Shown in pieces: positions 47,633 through 58,280 of a DNA stretch of 64,000 bases. The notes under the pieces are model-generated. The model was given only the letters and a program-made list of their open reading frames with translations. It was not told where the DNA came from and made no database searches. The DNA is taken from assembly GCA_019188255.1 (NCBI GenBank), contig JAETXT010000002.1, positions 930,001-994,000 of the forward strand, read 5' to 3'. The position numbers and the translations under genes are program-made. The stretch comes from Verticillium longisporum (Eukaryota > Ascomycota > Sordariomycetes > Glomerellales > Plectosphaerellaceae). Position 1 is the stretch's first letter. Each line of letters opens with the position of its first letter.

Positions 47633-48135
47633 ACCCTCACATTATGAATCGCGGGACCTTGCGGTATACTGTCAGCAGAAAAAGCCGGCAGACGCGATTG
47701 CCGAGCTTGCTGAATTCATGTGAAGCTCCTAACGCTGAACTGTGATCCGGGGGGAGGAACTTCTTCTGCGACCTCCTTTCCCGTACGTGATTTCGTGTAC
47801 CTGGGCTGGTCATCTCTACTGCTGACTTCAATTTTCTTGACTGTCATGATACACCTCTGGAAGCAAAGTCTGGACAGAAGACTGGTCGCGAATATGGTAA
47901 CAGGCGTTTGGGGTCCTTAACAATAGTATGCTGGTAAGATGTGCAGGATCTTATCACGGCCTCAACAAGGAAAAACAAAGCATGCACAGGCTGCAACACC
48001 ATCTCAAAAAGATACAGTCATCATGCAGACCATCTCTCAATGTTTTATTACTACGATGCTTGAGTATAATGATAACGAAAACATAATTTGAAATCAAACG
48101 GGAACGCTCCCGCTCGCCACGTCGTCGACTTGCTT
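47633..48135. other. Convergent 3' region
   Basis: Lies between the Clr5 gene (plus) and the membrane protein gene (minus). Probable 3' UTRs; nothing else was recognised. Confidence 0.4.
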
Positions 48136-49964
48136 TCATCCCAGCCTAACCTTTGGCCACATTCCGAGACACTCTTGCATGTCAGCCCCCACAGCATCCC
48201 CAGCCCTCGCTCCCGTGAAACCATCTCCAGACGTGGCCTCACCAACACCCGCGGCAACCAGGCTTGCGAGCGCAAAGGCCTCCCTATCGCCATCGGCATC
48301 CTTCATCAGCGCATCAATGTCCGCGCGGCGCATACCTCCATTCTCAGACCATGCCTTCCATGACTCGAGCGCCGCGACGAGCCGTGAAGAAAGCTCATCA
48401 TTGAGCACAATGGTGTGGAGCAGCGGACCCAGCACCGGCTTCAGCGACCAGGCAACAGGGACTTCAGGCACCGTCACGAAGGAGAAGATGCTTCCCCATG
48501 CCGAGTTCTCCTTGAGCCAGCGCAGGGCGTGGGGCGCCAGTTGCGCGGGCGTCCACTTGGGCGATTGCAGCGCCTCGAGCAGACGAGCTTCTTTTCTCTG
48601 CAGATCCGCGTGCATCTTGTCGCGGACTAGGGTGGATCAATGTCAGCTTGTTCCGCTCGTCCAGTGCGTCCAGAAGAAATAGGGGAGGAAAACACACAAT
48701 CGTCGAGCCTCTGGAGGTTCTCGCGCTCCATCCGCGCCTTGATGGCCTGCTGCCTCTCCGCGACGCTCATGCGAGCCTCCTTCTCCATGTGGCCTCTCTG
48801 CTCCCTCATGCGCCGCATCATGAGCTCCACACGTCGTGCCTCGGAATCATCGGCGCTGAGAGTCCCCCACTCAGGCGTTGCCGAGGGGTCGACGAGGGAG
48901 ATCAGCTCGAGAACGCCACAGGGGATAGAGGCACGGCGAACGAAGGATAGAAGAGTCTCCGGGATGCGATGAGACCAAAGGAGGGTGCGAGCGGAGGTAC
49001 CGTAGGCTGTTGCCGCGCTCGCGAACCAGGTCGCTGTGGTGGCTGGGCGGAGGTGGTCGATGGGAAGGTTGTCCAGCGGTGACTCGGGGTCAGGGTTGGA
49101 GTGTGATGACGATGGCGACTCCGGATCGAGCTCGTGCTGAGCGGCTATGAGGCCCTGAGAAGCGATCTTACAAATAATGGTTTTGGAAGAAACCTTCTTC
49201 GGAGCAGGGGTAGAGGGAGGGATATTATTCTCCTCGACCTGTGATTCGATATCTTGGTTCTTTTTCGTGTCGGTTGAGTTTTCGATCGGTGCCAGTGTCT
49301 GAGCCTCGGGAGAAGGTGCCGGCAAGCGAACCCAATATGGTGGCAGCGACGTATGGTCTCTCGTCGTCCAGTGCGATGACCAGCTAACGGCCAGGCTCAG
49401 ATGCCCGTCAGAATTGTCCAAGGGGGCCACGGTCAGCGCTTTGTGGGTTCCATCAGGACTCTGCATCAATGCACATCCGACAGGAGTCCAGAGTCCAGTA
49501 TTCCTCAACAGTCTCCAGCCGTGAGCATTGGGTACAGCCCCCAGGTCTAGGAGATAGCAAATGAGTTCCTCAAAAGCCACCTCTACTTGAGGCTGACGCA
49601 ACTGGTCGGCATACTCAACGCGCTGCGTGCGAATGCCAATGGTGTTGGTGTTCCGGTTGAAGACGGACCTCGATCCGCCGGGAATAGTGCTAGGATGAAG
49701 CGCTAGATACCATTGCACAGATCGATGCATGGAGCGGTGCCATTGGGTGCCGGCATAATGAGCGAGGTCGACCTCGATCACACGATTGACGACATCGGAG
49801 CGGGTGAGGGCGGTCAGGCGGGAGTGGCGGAGCATGCGGCGGATGCGAGAGAGAGCAGCCAGAGTGGCCAGGGTATTGTAAAGAATCGGCAGCACGCCCA
49901 GGACGGCGAGAGGGACACCGATGTAGGTGATGATGTCCGATGCGGACGAGTTGGTGTTGCCCAT
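48136..49964 (-). CDS. Predicted N-myristoylated membrane-anchored protein, unknown function
   Basis: A 585-residue protein from exons 49964-48698 and 48626-48136. The 71-bp intron uses a GTGTGT donor and CCCTAG acceptor, and the phases match (LDDF/RDKMHAD). The N-terminus MGNTNSSAS fits an N-myristoylation signal (Gly2, Ser6). It is followed by one hydrophobic segment (IITYIGVPLAVLGVLPILY). A conserved-looking globular region contains WYLALHPSTIPGG and WRLLRNTGLWTPVGCAL. An acidic Ser/Pro-rich linker (about 240-310), a helical charged region (ARRVELMMRRMREQRGHMEK) and a C-terminal helical part complete it. I do not recognise a characterised family, though it looks like a conserved ascomycete protein. 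Confidence 0.75.
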
Positions 49965-50691
49965 GATGGTGCAGGAATATTCGGCACCACCCTAATGGAT
50001 GTCGAGGACTGTCTTCGTCGGGCAACTCGCTAAGACACCTCCTACCTTGCAAGGTACCTGCCTCCCTTAGACGCCTTTACCTGCCTTACCTAGGTATCGA
50101 CCTTACCACTCCAGGCTTCTTCTCACAGGCGAAGTCGAAAACTCAGCAGGACAATGTGCCCGTTTTGCAGGACATGACAGGATCCAATTGTAATTTTGGC
50201 CAAGAACCGCGTGAATCATCGTCAATCTGACCCCTGAGAATCAGCCGCACATCGCCAAAAGGAGGTTGGCGCCGCCAACTGCTCCATCTGGTGGCGCTTT
50301 CAGCCACCTCAACTTCCACATGCAGCAATAGCGCAACATCCTCTCTCTTTCCCTGTCTGGCAGTGTTCCTCACATTGCCTCGTGATAAATTCATCATTAA
50401 TCAAGTGCATCTTCACCGACGATGGCGCAACACAAATCAGCAATCGCAGCCGGCAGAAATGAGTCAATTTCATAGATGATTACTGATGTTGTGGGAATAC
50501 TCAGGAGACGATTGACAAAGGATCCTGAGACAAACCTCTTGTGGACCGCAATTGACTAATATCAGCTCCGGTCACAAAAGCTATGACCTCGCGCAAGAGA
50601 ACGAACCGCAAAGGAAGAACAATAGCCCATACTTGTTAGAAATCAAAGTCCAAGCCGCTACAGTTAAATCGGGCTGGACTTCCCATTTTCT
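49965..50691. other. Intergenic region with TACCT-rich palindrome
   Basis: Upstream of the myristoylated-protein gene. It includes a perfect 12-bp palindrome ACCTTGCAAGGT at 50044-50055 and TACCT repeats. No gene was recognised. Confidence 0.4.
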
Positions 50692-51747
50692 TCACTCCTT
50701 GCGTTCAAAAACTGTACCATTGTTCATCGTGCTCGTCCCAGTTCCTGGAGCAGCACCTTCTTTAGCCAGGTATTGTGGAAAAAAATGCAAGGCATCGTCC
50801 TGATAGACGTTCGGGTCGAATGATTGGACGTCAGCTTCAGGTCCGACTTTTACATGATTTTTATTAGTCATATACCCCGGGCCTTCTTTACGAGCCCCAA
50901 TGTGGCAAGGTTGTTGCTCGAGCTTCCGATCAGGACGTACTGAATCGTAGGTACTTCCGTTTATCTGGCTTACGCCAGGGCCGGCATAAGAGCCGTAGTA
51001 GCCACTTTTTGCGTTGACCTTCGAAAAGCTGGCAACAGCCCCGGCTACATCGTCCGCGGTAGGGAAGAAGTGGCCGGGGTAAGCAGAGTTGCTGTCTGAC
51101 GTCGTTGATTTTGATGAAGGATTCCCTGCACATCCGTGAGGTGATTCTGAATCCCACGAGGACTGTTTCTTTCTCACTAATCCTTTGGTTGTGAGTTCCT
51201 GGTTCGCGAGCTCCTTGCTGTTGAAATCATTTTTAACGAGGGCCTCGCATGTGGGATTGTTGCCGAATATGCCTGATGATTCGTCTTTATCAGTGTCACA
51301 GTCGATAGACTGAGAGCGGGAAAGCGTAGGTGTTGCCATGGATTTAACGTCTACGCGGATCTGGTCCAAAGTTTTGGCCTCAATGCTGAGTATAACGAGG
51401 GAAAGGCTGGTTTTCCGTTTCTCGATTGTGTCTAAGATATCCAATAAATCTCGTTGAGTATTGAGGAAACGTAAGCTGCGCAGAAATCGATTTTTCCGAA
51501 GCAAAGGTTCAAAATTGTGCTCACTGATGAGGACCAAGAGCGACTGTGTATGTGCGTTGACCTCTGCAGTCTGAAGAATGGGGTTTTGCCCGATAGTCGC
51601 GGAAAGGTTGCGTAGATCTTGTAGCTGTTTTTGATATTCCTTGAGCGTCTTCGAGCTTCCTTTTATAGTTTTGATAGTCTCCATAAGTCGCATACAAGCC
51701 GCTGCAAGTTGAAACGCAGCAGCCACGATCCCGATGACTTCCGCCAT
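50692..51747 (-). CDS. Stand-alone fungal STAND/NLR N-terminal-domain protein
   Basis: A 351-residue intronless protein. The start MAEVIGIVAAAFQLAAACMR matches the helical N-terminal domain found on many fungal STAND/NLR proteins (Fungal_N/HeLo-like group). The helical bundle spans about residues 1-150 (LKEYQKQLQDLRNLSATIG, LLDILDTIEKRKTSL). No NACHT/NB-ARC P-loop or repeat domain follows. Instead there is a Ser/Asn/Gly/Tyr-rich tail (about 150-351) with stretches such as KSGYYGSYAGPGVSQING. This is either a solo effector/adaptor of an NLR system or a truncated NLR. It is A/T-richer than neighbouring genes. The fold assignment is by resemblance and the function is unknown. Confidence 0.72.
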   Translation of the reverse strand: MAEVIGIVAAAFQLAAACMRLMETIKTIKGSSKTLKEYQKQLQDLRNLSATIGQNPILQTAEVNAHTQSLLVLISEHNFEPLLRKNRFLRSLRFLNTQRDLLDILDTIEKRKTSLSLVILSIEAKTLDQIRVDVKSMATPTLSRSQSIDCDTDKDESSGIFGNNPTCEALVKNDFNSKELANQELTTKGLVRKKQSSWDSESPHGCAGNPSSKSTTSDSNSAYPGHFFPTADDVAGAVASFSKVNAKSGYYGSYAGPGVSQINGSTYDSVRPDRKLEQQPCHIGARKEGPGYMTNKNHVKVGPEADVQSFDPNVYQDDALHFFPQYLAKEGAAPGTGTSTMNNGTVFERKE

Positions 51748-53903
51748 CGCTCGTTTGGACGCTGATTTCGGCAGTTAGATGATTTTGGGCCCCAATGCTT
51801 AAGCAGCTGCAGAATGATCCAGAATAACAAAGCTGGTAGTGAAGGTGGGCAGGTAGAGTCGGTTGTGCGACCCAGCCAGGCGGCGTTTTTCTTCTGGGGA
51901 AGGCTTCGTGATGCTGGTTGTGGTCTGGCTCCTGATGACTACGCTGCACCTTTTATTCACCGGTTTCCAAAAATATCTGGCCGCTGCTATTGGTTCTGAC
52001 ACTCAAAACTGAACTTGTGAGATGTAGATTGTTGCCTCAGGAGTGTGGTTTCACGACCATGGGTCGCGTGAGTTGCAGGCCTCGAGTGGCAAACCGGTCA
52101 AGGCTGGCAGTCCAAGCCAAGCAGCATCAAGACAATGCGGTCTTCTGTTCGTGAAATGCCAAAGCCTGACCCCCAAATTTCTTGTCGTTGCTTTTGAGTG
52201 CGTCTTGCTATTTTTGCCGTGTGTGCCGCCCGGTTGCTGACATTGCGGCATGCAACCTCCTTCGGGCCTAATCTGGTAGAATGGAATGGTGTGCGGGATG
52301 TCGACAGCATGGACTCTTGAACCCCGGTGGCGAAGTGGACGTTTTGACGCAATACATGTGGCCTTGTGTGCTTCCCGTTAGCGCCATCTCGATCGGTATA
52401 GACTTTGCATTTTCGATACGGCGAGGACCACCATGTTGCTGTGCTTGTAAACACCTCAGATTGTACACATTGTCAGAAAATTTCCTCCAAGGCAGAGAAA
52501 ATACATGTGCAGATACTCTGTATAATATGACGACCATATCTCAAGATTGTCGAAACGTACTCACTTGAAACTGGTAAGCGAAATTGTTCCGTATTGGCGA
52601 AGAGAAATGTGACATTTCGTTGCGTAAAGTCGGGTAATACAACAGGATCAGGCTGACACCTGGCTCGGGCGACTGCTGAAGGAGGGTATAGGTCGGTGCA
52701 ACTTCGGCTGGTGTGAGGATGGGGGCCATGTTGTGTGACACATAGGCGCACACCGTCCGATTTTCCAGGCCGGAGACCCTTCACGTTGCTAGCCTTGTGC
52801 GTGACTACACACAAGGCTCATTGGAAATTACATTGTCCCGCCCAGATTCCAAGGTACCGGCTCATCTGAGCAGAATCCCACAGTGTCCTTCACAAAAGCA
52901 TTCTCAGTATGTTGAGGCCAAGCACTGGCGTCTCTAGGTCATTGACTTCTGATCGTACAAGTGTGGACGACCACCGTGATTCTCAATGACAGCAAATATA
53001 GAAGCTTGCGTTCCACTAGAAGTAAATGAGTAGCTATCCTATCGATCCTCCTGTGGCTGAGGCATTTCACCGGTATTCCTATGAGGTTATTCCTGGACGT
53101 CTTGTGACTGTAGCTGCAGCCTACTGTCAATATCCCCTCCGAACCTTCAACACGAGGTTTTGGTGTTTCGAGCTTGTGTCACTTTGTGTATCGTCTCACT
53201 TTATATTGAAGTGATGCCTTGACATGTACAGGCCATTCATCTTCTGTCTCACTATCAACAGTCAAATACCTTACGATGATGAAGCAAGCAATCAGCAATG
53301 GATGCTACGGCGGACAACATCGGAACGGTTCATCTTACGAGTCCCATGCCACGACCACGAACTTCAATGCCGCCTTCGCCTTGTTCAACATCCACCTCTC
53401 CACTAGCGCCACTGCACAAGTACGCCCTGGGCTCGTGTCGCATCGCACAACGATTTCGATTTCTGCGGATATTGAAACAAACGGCACGTCAGCACCGCCA
53501 GCTACTTTGATCCAATTCAACCTACCGAAATGGCTGGTCCGTTGGGCATCAAATCGATCGATCATCCGACGGCAAATTCAACAGCGGTCATTGGGCTCTG
53601 GTCCGCCTCACTCTTCGAAGTAATCGACTGAGCAGTTGGCCTTGGCTTCCCGGCGGCCGGGCATATATTGGGCCGCTAGAGATATGTTGTGCTCCCACAA
53701 GGCACCTCGGAGGCACCCGGCTAGCCTGCCTAGGAATTGCAGCAGTAGGCATGCAGCCACAACACACGTTTTGCACAATGATTAGATATCGGAGCGATCC
53801 ATGCCCTCTAAATATAACGATGATTGAGTTTATTGGTTCATGGGACGAGTGATGGTCGTACTCGCCGAGGAGAACATCTCGCCACAGCCACGTGAAACAC
53901 TAT
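51748..53903. other. 2.2 kb intergenic region
   Basis: No supported gene. The frame 53219-53623 (134 codons) is the best candidate but has no motif. The region is slightly A/T-rich. No transposon ends or RNA genes were recognised. Confidence 0.4.
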
Positions 53904-55756
53904 CTAGTAGTTGTACGGTTTAGAAAGGATCATCTCGTCCCCGATGGGCCTAACTTGCACAGAGCCTGCTTCGCTGGACTGCACCTTCCAGAAGTACGTC
54001 TTGTTCGCCCGACGATAGAGTGCAATCAGAAGCAGGACGCATGCCACAGACAACGCCATGAAGACCACGGCAATGGTCCAGCCTCGGTGGTAGAAAGGGC
54101 GATCATCAGCACGGAACAGCTGGGCACCGATGAGACCGGCCACGTTGGCCGACATGATGAAACAGGCCTACCATGTCAGTGAGAAGGACATCCTGTGGGG
54201 TGTCCGTGGAGAAGTACTTACCATTCTCATTGAACGTTCACTTGGTGTCTGAGCATTGAGCGACAGCCAAGAGCCATGGACAGCCTCTGAATAATGAAGT
54301 CAGTTTTGATTCCAGTAGAACTTCTCCGAGACGAATGTCGATTCCAGTGAGCATTCTACCTACGCCACCATGAGGTTGTTCCCGCAGCCATTGTCAACAA
54401 GCCAAATTTGGTGCTTGCTGAGGCATCATCTGGAAGGCACTTGTACGCAAGCTAGTGAGGCACTCGTCAGACTCGGCAACGAACTCCCCGCTCTTCCGAA
54501 GTTTTACCTACCGTGAATACAAACTGAATGCTCACGCCACTAAGCACTAGGTAGCCTCGGCGACCCCATGTATCACTAAATCTGGTTAATCTTATGTTGG
54601 GCTTTTGACCGGGATGCAGTAGTGATACTTACGCAAGCCAGCCGAGGAACAGGGTAAGAGCCACACCCATCCATTGCCCGACGGAAGTCAACCAATTAGA
54701 CTGCAGTCGTTCATATCCGAAAGAGTTGACAATGCTCGGCGCATATGACCAAAGAGCGATGCTGGGGGCCAGTCCAACAGACGTCAGCAGAATGTGGGGC
54801 CACAACTTGTAATCTGCCACGGCACGCTTCAAGTCGCCGAGATTGATCGACGTCTTAGTGGTCGCCTTGTTCGGGTCATCAATAATGATACGGTCTCGAA
54901 GAATCGTAATCTCGCGGTCTGTAAAGAAACGTACGCCAAGCAGCGACACGGGATTCGATGGAGCACCCGGGAACAGGGCGAAGAAGCAGAAGCCAGCAAC
55001 AAGCGTCAGTAGTCCCTCTAGGATGAACAGCCACTGCCAGCCAGCCAGTCCTGCAACGCCACGCATCTGAAGTATGCCGTACGCTAGGAGACCTCCGGAT
55101 GCAGTGGCAAAGCCGTTGCCCATGAAGTACAACGCGAAGCGCTTGCTCAATTCGGGGCCCTTGTACCACAGAGAGAGCGTGTAGAGTCCGCCGGGGATAT
55201 ATCCTGACTCCAGCAATCCGAGAAGTAGCCGGGTAGTAAGCCATGCTGGAAGCCCGCTCTGGAAAGCTTGAAAAGTGGCAACAAGTCCCCTGACATGATG
55301 TATTAGCCAAGGTAGTGCGAGGATACGAAGTGGCTTCTTCACTCACCAAGCAACTATCTGGCAGCTGAGCCAGATTTTGGGGCCGACACGATACAAAACA
55401 ATGTTGCTTGGGATTTCGAGAAGGATGATACCGGCATTGAGAAGCTGCATGCCGACGTTAAACTGGTTTTGCGTAATCCCGACGTCCTTAAGAAACCCGT
55501 CCGTCAAAGCATTTCCGGCATTGGAGCGATCGAGTTGCAGGACAAAGAATGCGAACATGAGAAGAGGCATCACAATAAAATCGGCCTTGCGCACCGCGGC
55601 CTTTTCCTCGGCATCGGTCCAGGTTTGCTCCGGAATGTGCCTCTCAGATACCGGGCCGGAGCCAAAGTGGGGCGACGTTTGCGTGTGTTTCTCGTCAACC
55701 GGTGAAGGCACCGAGGTCAATTGGGTGTTGACTCGATCCGACTTGGGTTCTGCCAT
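53904..55756 (-). CDS. MFS transporter, anion:cation symporter (Dal5-like) family
   Basis: A plasma-membrane organic-anion permease of the ACS/allantoate-permease group. Exon 1 is 55756-55347, exon 2 55289 to about 54637, then three short exons and a last exon of about 54173-53904. Motifs are VMPLLMFAFFVLQLDRSNAGNA (TM1, with the family DRSN), GLLESGYIPGGLYTLSLWY, GWQWLFILEG and WTIAVVFMALSVACVLLLIALY in the last TM. I chose MAEPKSD at 55756 (ACCATGGCA context), which puts TM1 near residue 57. An in-frame upstream Met at 55897 would add 47 residues. The gene is divergent to an arylsulfotransferase-like gene. The substrate is unknown. Confidence 0.88.
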
Positions 55757-56455
55757 GGTTTCGTTGGAGGAGAGACGAATGGCTGGTAGATGTAGTGAAG
55801 CCACCGGGATGTTTTCGCTTGGTGTATAAAGTTGCTGAAAGTCGGTCTGCGTGAAAAGTGTTTGTAGTGTCACCGAGTCTGTTGGATTGCCGCTCATAAA
55901 TTGAGGGTTCTCAGTGCCGGGACATCGAGGCTAAATATCAATCCTCAGAGGCAATCCCCGACAATCCATAGATGTCGCAATCAATACCCGCAGTGACGCC
56001 TCATGGTGTTTCGACGAGATAGTCGAGGCTCAGCCAACATTATAGCGCATCACCATCAAGAGGGTGACCAGTCTCGAGTAGCATGTCCAATTGAACGGGT
56101 GTGCCGCGGAAGTGCGGGTGAAGCGGGCGCGGGGGGAACGGGCCTGTGGAGGACGTGGGTGCGGGCAAGATGGCAACTCACCCGCTCCGGACCCCTCGAT
56201 CGGCGGTCGCCGGTCCTGAAGACACGCAGATATTCATGAAGACGAAGTCCTTTCCTGCTCTGATCTCGTTAGTTCATGATTGTATCATAATCAGCACGCT
56301 TGCATCACGCGCCACACGAGGACTTCCTGCGTCTAGATCTGCAGCTTGTTGTTTCATCCATCGCAGACTTCTACCACATAAAGTCACGCTACTATCCGCC
56401 CTGTCAAGGGGCACATCTCCAACAACAACGACCGAGGACCAACATCTAACCGGCA
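55757..56455. promoter_or_regulatory. Divergent promoter, ACS transporter and arylsulfotransferase
   Basis: A 699 bp interval shared by two divergent genes, which may be co-regulated. No repeated operator-like motif was found. The possible longer transporter start (55897) lies inside it. Confidence 0.4.
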
Positions 56456-58214
56456 ATGTATTTTCCAGTAATTTTTCTGGCCGCCGCCGCATCATTTACT
56501 CTGGCGGATATGACATACAAATCCCGGCCAGACCTCAATCCGATCAAAATGAACATAACAATTCCGTGCGATGACTTATGTGAGTCAGGTTACCTCTTTG
56601 TTGCCCCATTCAGTGGAACTGGGGTAGAGGCGCCACCCAAAGGCCCAGCACAACAGGGCGCCTACATAATTCGCAATGACGGCGGTCTCGTATGGGACGG
56701 ATACACCTACTTCTCCCCTTGGACTGGAAACTTCCAGGCCGCCCGTTGGAATGGTTCAGACATTATTTTCGCTTTTGAAGGCTCACACAATGGTCTGCAT
56801 GGCCACGGACACGGTCGTCATGTCCTGTTGAACCAGAACTACGAGGTGATCAGGTCACTGAGAGCTGGTGGACATTTCATTAGCGACAAGCATGAGTTCA
56901 TCATCATCAACGAGAAGACGGCGCTTTTCCAAATTTACCAGCCGCTGCAGATGGACCTGAGTGGCTATGGCGGCGATGAAGATCAGACTTGGATCGTAGA
57001 CGCGATATTTCAAGGTTTTTGGTCCTCTTCCTCAGTACAACACTTGCTTGGGCTGACACGCAGCGGCTGAAGAGGTCGACATTGAGTCCGGTCGTGTTCT
57101 ATTTGAATGGAGAAGCCTGGACTTCGTAACGCCAAATGGTAAGCTATGCCTCAGTGGAATCCTGATCTATGCTTAGGAGACGTTAACGCAGCGTCCTAGA
57201 AACCTCATTTCCCCTACCACTGGGCCAAGCAGGGTCCGGGACCCACAGCACGACAGCCTGGGACTACTTTCACATCAACTCGATCATCAAAAGCGACGAT
57301 GGACACTATCTCCTTTCTGCGCGTCACGCCTCGACCATCTACAAAATAAACGGCACAGATGGCTCAATCATCTGGCGCCTCGGTGGTACAAAGTCCGATT
57401 TCGTCCTGGGTCAGGACGTCCCATTTGGGTTCCAGCACCACGCGCGCTACCTCCCAGCTATCAATGCTTCGACAGAGGTTATATCGCTTTTTGACAACTC
57501 ATTCTACGGCTCGGAATCCGCGGGAGGTGGCGATAAAGCAATCCGGCTGCACCTCTTTCGAGAGGCAAATACATAGCGCTGAATCACGAAAGCGGTCTGG
57601 CGACGCTGCTTACCGCTTTCCACCCGCCCAAGAACTCGATCCTCTCCAAATCACAAGGTTCCCTTCAGACACTGCCAGGTGGAGGTGCTTTGTTGAACTG
57701 GGGATCCGAAGGCCAATTGACAGAGTATACATCGGAAGGGGACATCGCCTTCCACGCCGGCTTTGGTGATGGGCCCTTAGGAGAGATGGAGCAACACAAC
57801 TACAGAGCTTTCCGGTACAACTGGACAGGCATCTCAGCAGAGACGCCCGCTGTTTATGCTGAAGAGGTAGACGCCGGCACAGTCATACTCTACGTGAGCT
57901 GGAATGGTGACACGAGAACCTCCATCTGGAGGTTCTCTTGGAAGGAGGAGTTGGAAAGCCGCCCAGGTCAAGTCCAAGTCAAGAACCAAGAGACTCACCG
58001 GACCGGGTTTGAAACCTCCCTAACTATTCGGTCTCGAGGAGCATCAATTTCGCAAGTGGTCGCTGAGGCACTCGACGTCCATGACGATGTCCTCGCAAGA
58101 TCCGACCCAGTCTCGATCGCAATTGCGCTTCCAAAAGCTATAAAGGGCCACCAAGAGACCTCTGAGTTGCAACGGGTCGAGCAGGGCACAGGAATGGTGT
58201 TTCAGGAGCTTTGA
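56456..58214 (+). CDS. Secreted arylsulfotransferase (ASST)-like protein
   Basis: Exons are 56456-57014, 57073-57138 and 57200-58214. A signal peptide (MYFPVIFLAAAASFTLA) precedes an arylsulfotransferase/ASST-type beta-propeller, with GAYIIRNDGGLVWDG, DYFHINSIIKSDDGHYLLSARH, IIWRLGG, FQHHARYL and SQGSLQTLPGGGALLNWGS. The His residues of the HIN and QHHAR blocks fit the family's central active-site histidines. A single base is missing within about 57560-57575: frame 1 upstream (GGGDKAIRLHLF), frame 3 downstream (RGKYIALNHESG). Adding one base gives exactly 547 codons. This break is not at a C run. Homologs in fungi are common but mostly of unknown substrate. Confidence 0.85.
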
Positions 58215-58280
58215 TCATGCGCTGAGCGCCACGAGATCACTGATCAGCTCAGTATGCTCATCATTCTACCTCATATCGTT

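Noticed and set aside
53219..53623. 134-codon frame between the STAND-domain and transporter genes
   Set aside because: Some regular composition but no recognisable motif or supporting splice signals. Not strong enough to call.
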